This document shows positions 24,567-33,135 of a stretch of 64,000 nt of DNA, piece by piece (position 1 is the first letter of the stretch; each line of letters starts with the position of its first letter). The translations under genes and the position numbers were made by a program. This stretch comes from TM7 phylum sp. oral taxon 349. Its GTDB lineage: Bacteria > Patescibacteriota > Saccharimonadia > Saccharimonadales > Saccharimonadaceae. The stretch lies in assembly GCA_018127705.1 (NCBI GenBank), contig CP072328.1, positions 620,001 through 684,000 of the forward strand. The letters are read 5' to 3'. The notes beneath the pieces are model-generated. The model searched no databases, was not told the DNA's origin, and worked only from the letters and a program-made list of their open reading frames with translations.

Positions 24567-25256
24567 ATGACACACGGCGATCTGGAAACGACGCACCCCA
24601 CAATTCTACTGGTTGAGGACGAACCGGCACTACGCGAAGGCACGGGGCGATTTCTGCGTACGCGCGGTTACCGAGTACTGACAGCAGAGGACGGACAATC
24701 GGCACTCGCTCAGATCCAGCAGGCTGATATCATCATACTTGATATTATGCTGCCAGACATGACGGGACTTGAAGTGCTTGAACAATTACGACAGGTAAGC
24801 GATGTCCCGGTGCTCATCGTAACCGCACTTGGCGACGAAGCTACCCAAATCAGCAGTTTTAATCGATTAGCGGACGATTATGTAACCAAACCGTTTTCGC
24901 TCACTGTTTTAGACAAACGCCTGCAAGCGCTATTACGCCGCCATCCGCCGCTACCGAAACGCTGGCATTATGGCAAAGCAGAGGTAGATTTCGCAGCTTA
25001 TACTAGCCAATACGCAGGGCGCGACGCTGCCTTAACACCAAAAGAGATCCAGCTACTGAAATTATTCGTTAGTCACCCTGGACGCGTCTGGAGCCGGCAA
25101 GCAATACTGGATGCGCTATGGACACACGAGGAATTGCCATTTGACCGCGTCATTGACGTATACGTCAAAAATCTACGCAAACGACTACATCTTGATTGCA
25201 TCGTCACTGTGAAGGGAGTCGGCTACCGCTATGAAGCGCCTAACGTTATTTCCTAA
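24567..25256 (+). CDS. OmpR-family response regulator
   Basis: 229 aa; TATAAT (24554-24559) is 7 nt before the ATG, so the mRNA is probably leaderless. Receiver domain: LVEDEPA (acidic pocket), IILDIMLPD (phospho-acceptor Asp near residue 57), VTA and YVTKPFS (conserved Lys). The C-terminal winged helix (LTPKEIQLLKLFVSHPGRVWS, then VDVYVKNLRKRL-type recognition region) binds DNA. The gene overlaps the sensor kinase gene by 26 nt, and an ABC exporter follows, so it probably controls that exporter. Confidence 0.92.
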   Translation: MTHGDLETTHPTILLVEDEPALREGTGRFLRTRGYRVLTAEDGQSALAQIQQADIIILDIMLPDMTGLEVLEQLRQVSDVPVLIVTALGDEATQISSFNRLADDYVTKPFSLTVLDKRLQALLRRHPPLPKRWHYGKAEVDFAAYTSQYAGRDAALTPKEIQLLKLFVSHPGRVWSRQAILDALWTHEELPFDRVIDVYVKNLRKRLHLDCIVTVKGVGYRYEAPNVIS

Positions 25257-26661
25257 AACATTCCTAGCGTCAATCAGCATGCTCGCAGCGATGATTATCA
25301 TAGCACACGGGTTAATTTATTTATTAATGCCAGCAGTCTATTTACAGCAAAAACAGCAGACGGCTGAATCCCAGATAGTCGATTTAAGCCGCCAATTACG
25401 CGGACAATCAGCTGATACTATGCGACAAACTGCCCGTAGCTTTGCGCTACGTCATAACGTCACCATCACACTAACGATCGACGGACGAGACGAGACATTT
25501 CAGGGGTTTCAAGCAGTTAATATCATCGCTGAGCAGCCAGTTGACACAAGCCTCGTGACAATTGCTGGCGAGCATATTGATCCGGCGTCAATCATCATTA
25601 GAACGACGACAGTGCGCGGATCGGCGGGCATAGTGAGCGTCAAGCTCCTCGCCGATGTCGAGTCTGTTAACCAAGCAAAAGCAACAACGCTGCGGATTTT
25701 GCCATATACGATGACAGCATCTCTGCTCGTGGCGCTTATCTTCTCTTACTGCTACAGCCAGTTTATTACGCGCCCTATCCGCCGCATAGCAAAGGTTACC
25801 ACAGCAATGCAGCAGCTGCAGCCCGACGCGCATTACACAGGTAAGGGTCAAGACGAAATCGCCGTACTAGGAAACAACGTCAACCGGCTATATGATAATT
25901 TGCGCCGCACTATTCAGTCGCTGGAACGTGAAAACGCGCATATTACGCGCCTCGAAAAAGAAAAAATAGCCTTTTTGCACGCCGCTTCGCACGAGCTCAA
26001 GACGCCGCTTGCGAGCCTGCGAATTATGCTCGAAAATATACAGCTCGGCGTTACACCAGCGGCAGAGCGAGAGCAGCAATTAGCTGAATCGCTCGCAACA
26101 GTCGACCGACTGGCCGCTATGGTACAAGATACGCTACGTACTAGCCAAACCGCCGAGCAAGCAGTCGCGCGCCAAAAAACGTTGAGAGTTGACCAGCTCG
26201 TAGAGTATGTTATCAACGACTACCAATTGCTAGCGTCAACACGGAAGCTGGTCTTTGCAGCAGATCTTACGCCGCTTAAAGTCCGCGCTAATCCTGACAT
26301 GCTTCAGCGCGTCTTGTCAAACGTAATCTCAAACGCCGTGCGCTACAGTAATCGCGGCAGCACGATTAGCGTGCGCATTCATCATAACGTACTCTCTGTT
26401 ACAAATCAGTGCAAACCGCTCAGTACGCGCGAGTGCACCCGCGTATTTGAACCATTCTACCGCTTACGACAAAGCAGGGGAAAAACGAATAAAATTGGCA
26501 GCGGCATTGGTCTTTACACTGTAAAGTTACTCCTTGACGCACGCGGCTGGTCGTATCAATTTACACCAGTCAAAGATGGCGTGCGCTTTATAATCGACTT
26601 TAGTACTGAACGCCAGACTACCATAGCCAACCACCGTACCACTCACACCAGCAAACCATAA
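25231..26661 (+). CDS. Sensor histidine kinase
   Basis: 476 aa, with two transmembrane helices (near residues 9-31 and 155-180) bracketing an extracytoplasmic sensor loop of about 120 aa, then a HAMP-like region, a HisKA domain with HAASHELKTPLASLR (phospho-acceptor His) and an HATPase domain with NVISNAVRYSN (N box), FEPFYR (F box) and GSGIGLYTVK (G box). It presumably phosphorylates the regulator encoded just upstream. The signal is unknown; the neighbouring FtsX/MacB-type exporter suggests envelope stress or peptides. Confidence 0.92.
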   Translation: MKRLTLFPKTFLASISMLAAMIIIAHGLIYLLMPAVYLQQKQQTAESQIVDLSRQLRGQSADTMRQTARSFALRHNVTITLTIDGRDETFQGFQAVNIIAEQPVDTSLVTIAGEHIDPASIIIRTTTVRGSAGIVSVKLLADVESVNQAKATTLRILPYTMTASLLVALIFSYCYSQFITRPIRRIAKVTTAMQQLQPDAHYTGKGQDEIAVLGNNVNRLYDNLRRTIQSLERENAHITRLEKEKIAFLHAASHELKTPLASLRIMLENIQLGVTPAAEREQQLAESLATVDRLAAMVQDTLRTSQTAEQAVARQKTLRVDQLVEYVINDYQLLASTRKLVFAADLTPLKVRANPDMLQRVLSNVISNAVRYSNRGSTISVRIHHNVLSVTNQCKPLSTRECTRVFEPFYRLRQSRGKTNKIGSGIGLYTVKLLLDARGWSYQFTPVKDGVRFIIDFSTERQTTIANHRTTHTSKP

Positions 26662-26667
26662 TCTCCA

Positions 26668-26728
26668 TTTCACATTACTTTCATATTAGCGTGCTACACT
26701 CCGATGTGAAAGTAACGAAAGGAGATTT
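26668..26728 (+). promoter_or_regulatory. Promoter and inverted repeats upstream of the ABC exporter genes
   Basis: TTTCACAT (26668-26675) faces ATGTGAAA (26704-26711), and the overlapping TTACTTTCA (26675-26683) faces TGAAAGTAA (26707-26715). A -10 candidate TACACT sits between them (26695-26700). The symmetry makes this a good candidate binding site for the OmpR-type regulator. AAAGGAG precedes the first permease ATG. Confidence 0.55.
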
Positions 26729-28111
26729 ATGTCATTTATGCACCGAGCCTGGCTGTACGTCGCCAGGAAAAAACTAAAAAGCCTCATCGTACTGGCAATT
26801 TTGCTCGTGATGGCAACCATCATGCTGAGCGGGTTTGCCATCAAGCATTCAACCGACCATGCAGCTAAAGAGTTAGATAAAACACTCATGACGGGCGCTA
26901 CCTTAGGTAATAATCAGCGGACAAACCCCGGGACGAACCGCGGATCTGGCACTGTATCCAGCAAAGATATCAATGCAATCAAACACCTGCCAGGAGTAAC
27001 AAATTACGTAGCACGCCAGCAAGTCTTAAGCGATTTTCCCGATACCAAGTTAGTGTCACTACCGGACGGCACGAGCGGTTACGATACGAGCAAAGCGGCA
27101 CAATTCGGCAACGCTGCTGATGTATTAGGCGTTAATACTTCAGAGCTGGAAAATAAATTCCGCGCCGGTTCAATTAAATTAACCTCCGGGCGGCATATCA
27201 AGCCAAACGATACGCACAAAATCCTCGTACACGAAAAATGGGCGCAGAAAAACGGACGCAAGCTTGGCGACACCTTTACGCTTAAAGCTAACCCGCACGA
27301 CACCGACAACCGGCATAACTCAACAGAAAAAGCCACCGTACAAATCGTCGGAATGTTTAGCGGTACCAACCCACGCCAGGCTACTTACCAAGTCGAGCTG
27401 TTTGAGAATTTGTTCTTTACCGACATTGCTACCACACGCACGCTCAGTAAAGATACCGAGCAAACAGAAATTTACCAGGATGCTACATTCTTCACTAAAG
27501 GTGCTGCACAGCTTGACGAACTACTGAAGCAAGCGGAAAAATTACCAATTAACTGGCGCATGTATCAATTAACTAAAAATAGCCAAGAGTTAGCAGGCGT
27601 AACGGGTGCAGTCAAGGGCGTATACAGCCTCATTGACGGCATGTTGGTCGCAACCGGCTTCTTCAGTGTTGTTATCATCAGCCTCGTGTTATTCCTCTGG
27701 ATGAACGAACGTAAACGCGAAGCAGGCGTATTACTCGCAACTGGCATCTCAAAATCAAACATCGTTTTGCAATACATCGCAGAGATAGTCATGATTGCGG
27801 TTATCGCTTTTGGCGCTTCGTTCTTCACAGCCGGATTAGTAGCACAACATGTAGGCGACCATATCGTCAATCAAGCGGCGCACAACGCCAAGCAAGCAGG
27901 CGAGGCACAGCTCAAAGGCGCATCACTTGGTGCTAATGCCGACTCGGTCATCTCGTCGCGCACGCTCGAAAAAGTTTCTGTGCAAGTAGCGCCAAGCGAC
28001 CTCGTCGCAGTGTGGAGTGTCGGATTAATCATTATCATTGCTGCGGTACTGCTCGCGAGCCGACCAGTCACCCAATCAACGCCAAAAGAACTACTGACGG
28101 AGGTGGAGTAA
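26729..28111 (+). CDS. FtsX/MacB-type ABC permease, subunit 1
   Basis: 460 aa. An N-terminal transmembrane helix (SLIVLAILLVMATIMLSGFA), a large extracytoplasmic MacB-like domain (residues ~45-300), then three C-terminal helices (MLVATGFFSVVIISLVLFLW, IVMIAVIAFGASFFTAGLV, WSVGLIIIIAAVLLASRP). Between helices is the FtsX-type motif RKREAGVLLATGISKSNIV. Such proteins act as mechanotransmission exporters for peptides or lipoproteins rather than classical channels. It is the first gene of a three-gene operon behind the two-component system; the next gene starts 4 nt downstream. Confidence 0.88.
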   Translation: MSFMHRAWLYVARKKLKSLIVLAILLVMATIMLSGFAIKHSTDHAAKELDKTLMTGATLGNNQRTNPGTNRGSGTVSSKDINAIKHLPGVTNYVARQQVLSDFPDTKLVSLPDGTSGYDTSKAAQFGNAADVLGVNTSELENKFRAGSIKLTSGRHIKPNDTHKILVHEKWAQKNGRKLGDTFTLKANPHDTDNRHNSTEKATVQIVGMFSGTNPRQATYQVELFENLFFTDIATTRTLSKDTEQTEIYQDATFFTKGAAQLDELLKQAEKLPINWRMYQLTKNSQELAGVTGAVKGVYSLIDGMLVATGFFSVVIISLVLFLWMNERKREAGVLLATGISKSNIVLQYIAEIVMIAVIAFGASFFTAGLVAQHVGDHIVNQAAHNAKQAGEAQLKGASLGANADSVISSRTLEKVSVQVAPSDLVAVWSVGLIIIIAAVLLASRPVTQSTPKELLTEVE

Positions 28112-28114
28112 CCG

Positions 28115-29338
28115 ATGGCTATGCTAACGCGTGCGTGGACGGCCGTGGTACGCCGGCTCACGCGCAGTCTCATCATCCTGGCAGTGATAGCACTCATCTT
28201 TACATTGCTCATGAGCACAGTGGCAGTGCGACAGACAATGACAAACTTACGCTTGAATGTTGAGCGCAACATCCGCGCCGGTTTTAGCCTGAGCGGTACT
28301 AAAGGCGAAGGCTTACCAATAAAAGACGCCGATACGGTGCGGCGCCTCGCTGAGATAGGAGCGCGCAACTACCAAGTGCAAACAACCGCTCGACCAAATG
28401 GATTAACGTTGATTGACGGTGGTATTCAGCTCAGCAACGAAGCCGATGCCGCAGCCGGCGTCACTGGCACAACCGACAGCCAATCGCTCAGCCAATTTAC
28501 CGGGCGGCTATACCAGCTGGAGCAGGGTAAACATATTAGCGAAAATACCCGGCAGGCAGCACTAGTCCACACGGCCTTTGCACAAAAGAACGGGTTAAAA
28601 CTAGGCAACCGCATACAGCTACAGCAAGGCGACCGTCAGGTTGATCTTACTATCACCGGCATATTCAGCGGCAAAACCGACAAACCTGGTCCGCTACCGT
28701 CCGATCAGGCAGAAAACCAAATCATTACTTCTTTAGCGGCGGCGCAGCAACTATCTGGTTCTAAGCAGCTTACCCGCGCCACATACTTTTCCTCCAACCC
28801 GCGTGCTTTGCCAGACCTCGTCAGGCGCGTCAAAACTTTGCCGCTTGAGTGGAGCAAACTAGAATTAACCGATAATGCTGCGTCATTTGCCAACGTTATC
28901 AATAGCATCGCTAGCATTGAGCACATTCTAGCCATCGGTACGCTTGGCATTAGTCTCGCTGGAATAGCAACACTGTCGCTCGTGTTGGTTTTCTGGGTAC
29001 GCAGCCGCATCCACGAGATTGGCACATTGCTCGCCATCGGCACAAGCAAACGGCAAATCGCCGAGCAAATAATGATTGAACTATTGCTTATCGCCATCGT
29101 CGCGCTGCTAGGCGCTATGCTTAGTAGCCAGGCACTATCGCACCATCTCACATCCAATCTATTGAATAACTCCAGCCATGTTGCCGGCACGCTGGCCGTT
29201 CAGCCGCAAGCTGCGCCACTCGCTAGCTACCTTCTCGCAGCCAGCCTTGGTCTTGCTGTAGTCGTCGCCTCCGGTATAGTAGCTCTCGCGCCTATTCTGC
29301 GCCGCACCCCGAAACAAATTTTAACCACATTACGATAG
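28115..29338 (+). CDS. FtsX/MacB-type ABC permease, subunit 2
   Basis: 407 aa, with the same topology as the upstream permease: one N-terminal helix (SLIILAVIALIFTLLMSTVAV), an extracytoplasmic domain, and three C-terminal helices with the motif SRIHEIGTLLAIGTSKRQI. The start follows CGGAGGTGGAGTAACCG, four nt after the previous stop, so translation is coupled. The two permeases probably form a heterodimer with the ATPase encoded next. They are related but clearly diverged from each other. Confidence 0.88.
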   Translation: MAMLTRAWTAVVRRLTRSLIILAVIALIFTLLMSTVAVRQTMTNLRLNVERNIRAGFSLSGTKGEGLPIKDADTVRRLAEIGARNYQVQTTARPNGLTLIDGGIQLSNEADAAAGVTGTTDSQSLSQFTGRLYQLEQGKHISENTRQAALVHTAFAQKNGLKLGNRIQLQQGDRQVDLTITGIFSGKTDKPGPLPSDQAENQIITSLAAAQQLSGSKQLTRATYFSSNPRALPDLVRRVKTLPLEWSKLELTDNAASFANVINSIASIEHILAIGTLGISLAGIATLSLVLVFWVRSRIHEIGTLLAIGTSKRQIAEQIMIELLLIAIVALLGAMLSSQALSHHLTSNLLNNSSHVAGTLAVQPQAAPLASYLLAASLGLAVVVASGIVALAPILRRTPKQILTTLR

Positions 29339-29346
29339 GAGACTTT

Positions 29347-29994
29347 ATGTCAACATTAACTCTCGACAACATTATCTACTCATACGCCGACGGTACGAGC
29401 AATGTGCTCAATGGCATTAGCTACGATTTCCAGCCAGGAAACTTCTACGCTATCGTCGGGCAATCCGGCGCCGGTAAATCAACATTGCTCGGGTTGCTCG
29501 CTGGTCTAGACGAACCGACCGGCGGGCAAATCCTCTTCAACGACCAAAATATTGCCGATCAGGGCTATTCATATCACCGCAAGCATACCATCTCGCTGGT
29601 TTTTCAAAACTACAATCTGATCGACTACCTAACACCATTAGAGAACCTGAAACTCGTCAATCCAAAAGCCACCGCCGAAACCTTGCGCAGCATGGGCTTG
29701 GATGACGACCATATCCGCCGCAGCGTTCTCAAACTATCCGGCGGACAGCAGCAACGCGTCGCAATTGCGCGCGCCCTTGTTTCCGACGCGCCAATTATTC
29801 TCGCCGACGAACCGACCGGCAACCTAGACGAAGCCACCGCCAGCGATATTATCGCTACTCTACGCTCAGCCGCTCATGACAACGGCAAATGCGTCATCGT
29901 CGTCACCCACAGCAAGCAGTTGGCAAAAGCGGCGGATGTAGTATTAAAGTTGCGCAATAAAAAGTTGACGAAAGGCTACGGGGAGAAAAGGTAG
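29347..29994 (+). CDS. ABC transporter ATP-binding protein (MacB/LolD-like)
   Basis: 215 aa, a complete nucleotide-binding domain: [12 protein letters not shown] (Walker A), Q-loop VFQNYNL, signature [20 protein letters not shown] (Walker B plus D-loop) and VTHS (switch His). It is closest to the MacB/LolD/FtsE type by motif pattern (DEPTGNLD). A good ribosome-binding site (ATAGGAGACTTT) lies 8 nt after the preceding stop. It powers the heterodimeric permease encoded upstream. Confidence 0.93.
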   Translation: MSTLTLDNIIYSYADGTSNVLNGISYDFQPGNFYAIVGQSGAGKSTLLGLLAGLDEPTGGQILFNDQNIADQGYSYHRKHTISLVFQNYNLIDYLTPLENLKLVNPKATAETLRSMGLDDDHIRRSVLKLSGGQQQRVAIARALVSDAPIILADEPTGNLDEATASDIIATLRSAAHDNGKCVIVVTHSKQLAKAADVVLKLRNKKLTKGYGEKR

Positions 29995-30014
29995 CTCATA
30001 AAAGCAATACAGCT

Positions 30015-30051
30015 AGGAATGTGCTGCTATCGGCGGCGCATTCCTTTTTTC
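30015..30051 (+). terminator. Terminator of the ABC exporter operon
   Basis: AGGAATGTGC (30015-30024) pairs with GCGCATTCCT (30036-30045, one G-T pair), followed by TTTTTT. Confidence 0.85.
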
Positions 30052-30099
30052 AATAAACGGGCTATTAGAAATCGTTTGAAGAAATTGGCTAAAACAATA

Positions 30100-30143
30100 A
30101 AACCTAAATAATATTAAACTTGACTTTAATATTATTTAGGTTT
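30100..30143. promoter_or_regulatory. 19-bp perfect inverted repeat upstream of the DUF2089 gene
   Basis: AAACCTAAATAATATTAAA (30100-30118) is an exact inverted repeat of 30125-30143, separated by CTTGAC. The centre and right arm read TTGACTTTAATATTATTTAG, so a promoter may overlap it. It probably acts as an operator for the HTH protein encoded 30 bp downstream; a simple attenuator hairpin is the alternative. Confidence 0.55.
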
Positions 30144-30172
30144 AATCTGAGGATAGAAAGGAGATAGCAAAG

Positions 30173-30463
30173 ATATCTACGAACAAACTTCCTCAGTGGC
30201 TGACCTTATTAACCGAAGAAGATCTTGAATTCACAAGGCAATTTATTATTAATTCGGGCTCTCTAAAAGAAATGGCTAAATATTACAATGTCTCTTATCC
30301 AACTATTCGGTTACGCCTAGACAAGTTGATTCAAAAAGCTTCTAGCAGCCCGCTGGACAACGATACGTTTACCAGCTTAGTTAAACAACTGGCTCTTGAT
30401 GGTGAAGTGTCCTACGAAGCAGCTAAAAAACTAATTAATTTCCATAGAAAAGAGCGGAGATAA
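30173..30463 (+). CDS. DUF2089-like helix-turn-helix protein with a probable ATA start
   Basis: 96 aa if started at ATA 30173, 9 nt after AAAGGAG. No ATG, GTG or TTG is available between the ribosome-binding site and 30272, yet the protein sense is continuous (LPQWLTLLTEEDLEF, then SGSLKEMAKYYNVSYPTIRL) and matches the DUF2089 family from its normal N-terminus. The second half is a helix-turn-helix with GEVSYEAAKKLI. It is likely a small regulator of the membrane protein encoded next (4-nt gap). Internal ATG 30272 would lose about a third of the protein. Confidence 0.75.
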   Translation: MSTNKLPQWLTLLTEEDLEFTRQFIINSGSLKEMAKYYNVSYPTIRLRLDKLIQKASSSPLDNDTFTSLVKQLALDGEVSYEAAKKLINFHRKERR

Positions 30464-30467
30464 CATT

Positions 30468-30740
30468 ATGAAAACGTTAATTCTATTTATATCAATTACG
30501 TTATTCTTTACAGAATGGTACACTATTCGCAAAACGAGCATAAAATCATTTATACCTATTTTGGCAGTTCTACTTATAAGTCTGCCCATTGGATTATTTT
30601 ACGCTTTACATTTAGTTGCTTTTCCGATTATATTCATCATCCTCGCTTGGGTACTCTGTTTTATAGAAGACGAGATAAAAGAATACTTCAACCGAAGAGA
30701 ACTAACCGAAGAGGAACGATCTCAATTAAGGGATTTATGA
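30468..30740 (+). CDS. Small membrane protein, partner of the DUF2089 regulator
   Basis: 90 aa with three hydrophobic stretches (ILFISITLFFTEWY, SFIPILAVLLISLPIGLFY, FPIIFIILAWVLCFIE) and a charged tail ending TEEERSQLRDL. No enzyme motif. The pair 'DUF2089 regulator then small membrane protein' is also found in Firmicutes (from memory of the family). AAAGAGCGGAGATAAC gives its ribosome-binding site. AT content is higher than in the housekeeping genes. Confidence 0.7.
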   Translation: MKTLILFISITLFFTEWYTIRKTSIKSFIPILAVLLISLPIGLFYALHLVAFPIIFIILAWVLCFIEDEIKEYFNRRELTEEERSQLRDL

Positions 30741-30838
30741 CCAAAATTCGCTAAACAAAATTACCTAAAAAGTTTACGCTGATTTACTTAACAGCCCATG
30801 TTACCGCAAATGTTATCAGGAAAGTCATACTGTAAGTC

Positions 30839-31062
30839 TTGCGCGGTACAGCATCTTCATATACACTATGTACTATAAAGCGTCTGAGTTCCAGTCACGC
30901 CGGAACGAGCTGGGTGTCAAAATACACCACGGGAGTGAAGCCGTAAAGTTACACAACCGAAATCGCGATCCATTCGTAGAGCCGGTACTGAGCGCTATAA
31001 TTCAGTAATGAATCATAGAATAAGGATGGGACCGCGGGAGGTTCCTTTTTTAATTACCTCTC
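30839..31062 (+). promoter_or_regulatory. T-box riboswitch A, upstream of the dipeptidase/racemase cluster
   Basis: Promoter TTGCGC (30839-30844), 17-nt spacer, TACACT (30862-30867). The T-box core AAGGATGGGACCGCGG is at about 31022-31037. A short terminator GGGACC, loop GCGGGA, GGTTCC (31028-31045) is followed by a T run and uses the core as its 5' arm, so the two folds are exclusive. Hairpins GTTCC/GGAAC and GGTGT/ACACC lie upstream. Positions 30870-31042 are identical to the complement of 57635-57807. The specifier could not be fixed by eye; CAC triplets near 30927-30932 would suit histidine. Confidence 0.85.
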
Positions 31063-31108
31063 GTTCCTTAGATATAATAACTTATTAATTTTATCTAGGG
31101 AGGTTTTT

Positions 31109-31813
31109 ATGTCAAAGATCACATCAAAAAACATCAATATACAGAACAAACGAATCTTGACATACGATGATATGGCAGCTGTTCAGCCAGGCAATAGCCA
31201 AGAGCCATTGGTTGATGTACGAACATATAGTCCGACGATAATTGCAGAATACGAACAATCTGATATGCACGCCTATACCGGCAGCCTGATTATCGTACGC
31301 GATACTGTCGCTCAAAGATTAGCCAGGGTCAATAACACCCTGCAAGAAGATGATTTGCGGCTGCGTATCGTATATGGCTATCGCCACCCAAACGTTCAGC
31401 AGGCATACTTTCGCAAACGCAAAGCAGCCTTACGAAAAGATAATCCGGAAATGCCTGAGTACGATTTAATACGCTTAACTCACGATTTCATCGCCGTACC
31501 AGACGTTGCCGGACATCCAATGGGCGCAGCGGTCGACTTAACGATCGTAGACAAGAATGATAAACCTCTTGATATGGGAAGCTCTATAGCCAATTACTCT
31601 AATCTGGATATCATCAAAACATACGCAGCAGGACTATCCGCTAACCAAATTGCCAACCGTCGGCGCCTCCATGATGCGATGATCGCCGAAGGTTTCGCGC
31701 CATTCTACGGCGAATGGTGGCACTTTTCGTATGGCGACCGCGAATGGGCGGCATTTTACGGTAGGACAGCTTTATACGGTCCAGTAGATTTTAGGATTAA
31801 GGCAAATCAGTAA
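31109..31813 (+). CDS. D-Ala-D-Ala dipeptidase-like protein (VanX/DdpX, M15D) copy 1
   Basis: 234 aa, start preceded by AGGGAGG. The VanX zinc and catalytic signature is intact: AGHPMGAAVDLTI (His and Asp ligands) and GEWWHFSYGDREW (catalytic Glu and His ligand). An Arg in the region RIVYGYRHPNVQQ also fits. The enzyme splits dipeptides with D-amino acids, typically D-Ala-D-Ala. No signal peptide is seen, so it acts in the cytoplasm on imported dipeptides. It is the first gene behind T-box A, which would raise its expression when the cognate tRNA is uncharged. This fits recycling of peptidoglycan dipeptides. Confidence 0.88.
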   Translation: MSKITSKNINIQNKRILTYDDMAAVQPGNSQEPLVDVRTYSPTIIAEYEQSDMHAYTGSLIIVRDTVAQRLARVNNTLQEDDLRLRIVYGYRHPNVQQAYFRKRKAALRKDNPEMPEYDLIRLTHDFIAVPDVAGHPMGAAVDLTIVDKNDKPLDMGSSIANYSNLDIIKTYAAGLSANQIANRRRLHDAMIAEGFAPFYGEWWHFSYGDREWAAFYGRTALYGPVDFRIKANQ

Positions 31814-31838
31814 TTACTCTAAAGAGATGCTGTACGCC

Positions 31839-32591
31839 TCAATAAACAATTTCCATTTCACTAGCCAACACTACACGGTCTTCAAAGAACTCGACCGAAA
31901 TAGTCTTACCGGTTGGCTGAGTGATCAACTGACTGCCCGTAACTTTACCAACCGCAATAGTTCCCGATCCGCATGATGATTCATAGTAGCAGGTGTCTAC
32001 CGCTCGCACCCATACAACAGGATGAATCGTAATCGTATCCGACGTCGCTTTTTGATACCAAACAACACCAACAGCATCACGATTGCGCAGTCCAAGATAC
32101 TTAACAATTTGACGGTGTTGCGGAATATAATCAGCAGGAAGAACCCCTTCAATGATCACATGCACAATACCGCCCAAATCAACAATTGAGACAACTGTAC
32201 CGTTTTCAAGCGGTACAGTTTTTATCCCAATTTTCATGCCTGGAAACGAAGCCTTAACGAAAAAGGTAGTATTACTTCGCCGTTCAACAGAAGCGCTAAC
32301 AACGCCATTAAATCCAGAAACTGAAAAAGATACATTATTTTCATCCTGCACTTGACTAAGCAAGACAGCTGCAGCGCGTGTCGCATTACCGCAAAATTCG
32401 CCACCAGCCATTTCAAAGTGTCGTTCACTCGGAATGAGGAAACCGGCCTGCTCAACGCCGCGCGCGGTAAAATCGCGCTCAAGAATCTTGCCACGCGACT
32501 CGTAATCTCGCCGAAGAAGCGTATGATCAAGAATCTCAATTACTGTGCCATTGCCTCCCGCTGCGGTGATAAGTTTTTTGTTCGTCTCCAT
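31839..32591 (-). CDS. DapF-fold amino-acid racemase/epimerase (histidine racemase-like candidate)
   Basis: 250 aa. Both catalytic cysteines of the DapF fold are in place: GGEFCGNATRAA near residue 73 and ESSCGSGTIAVG near 208. DapF makes meso-diaminopimelate, but the N-terminal substrate region here is not the usual DapF one, and no lysine pathway genes are nearby. Relatives include histidine racemases (CntK type), attractive because a linked T-box regulates hisG. It is convergent with the VanX-like gene and is not behind T-box A. AAGGAAAAGT precedes the ATG at 32591. Confidence 0.8.
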   Translation of the reverse strand: METNKKLITAAGGNGTVIEILDHTLLRRDYESRGKILERDFTARGVEQAGFLIPSERHFEMAGGEFCGNATRAAAVLLSQVQDENNVSFSVSGFNGVVSASVERRSNTTFFVKASFPGMKIGIKTVPLENGTVVSIVDLGGIVHVIIEGVLPADYIPQHRQIVKYLGLRNRDAVGVVWYQKATSDTITIHPVVWVRAVDTCYYESSCGSGTIAVGKVTGSQLITQPTGKTISVEFFEDRVVLASEMEIVY

Positions 32592-33135
32592 ACTTTTCCT
32601 TACTTTTAACTGTCTTCACAATAACAATTCGCAGTCCAAGCGTCAACGCATAACGGATGCGACAAAGGCATTCGAGACTTTACGATATCACTCCCTGCAT
32701 GCTACTATTAATTATAGTATGAGCACATACCCAACAGCTATTAGCGACTTCAACATCGTTATTGACTTAAATCAATATTTGTATTCCAAACCTAAGCAAT
32801 ACGAGGCATCATCTATGTTTAATAAGAAAGAAGCTCACTATTACTGCAAAAGAGCTATAAGGTGAATAAATTGCCCTAAAATAGTCGGTAAAATTAAAGT
32901 ATGCATAAGAAGCATACATAAAATATACAAACCAACAACTAACCCGCTAAAGAGTATTCGTTATGCCTACCATACCAACATTTAGCAGTAAGAAGTGCCA
33001 GACTACTTAAATTGCTATGACTCCATTATTCAAAATACCCGCAAGAATCACACATTTTTGACATCAAAATATCACTATGATAGTCTAAAATTATAGTTAG
33101 CCTTTTAATAAAATACTTTACAGGATTTACGTAAT
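32592..33135. other. Mostly non-coding stretch with an IS1595 remnant
   Basis: A weak ORF (32719-32865, 48 codons, starts MSTYPTAISDFN) has TATAGT directly before it but no known relative. At 32963-33007 the sequence ATGCCTACCATACCAACATT and following AGCAGTAAGAAGTGCCAG copies the first 15 codons of the IS1595 transposase at 649 with several changes, then stops, so a truncated IS relic is left. The remainder is AT-rich and holds nothing else I can identify. Confidence 0.55.
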
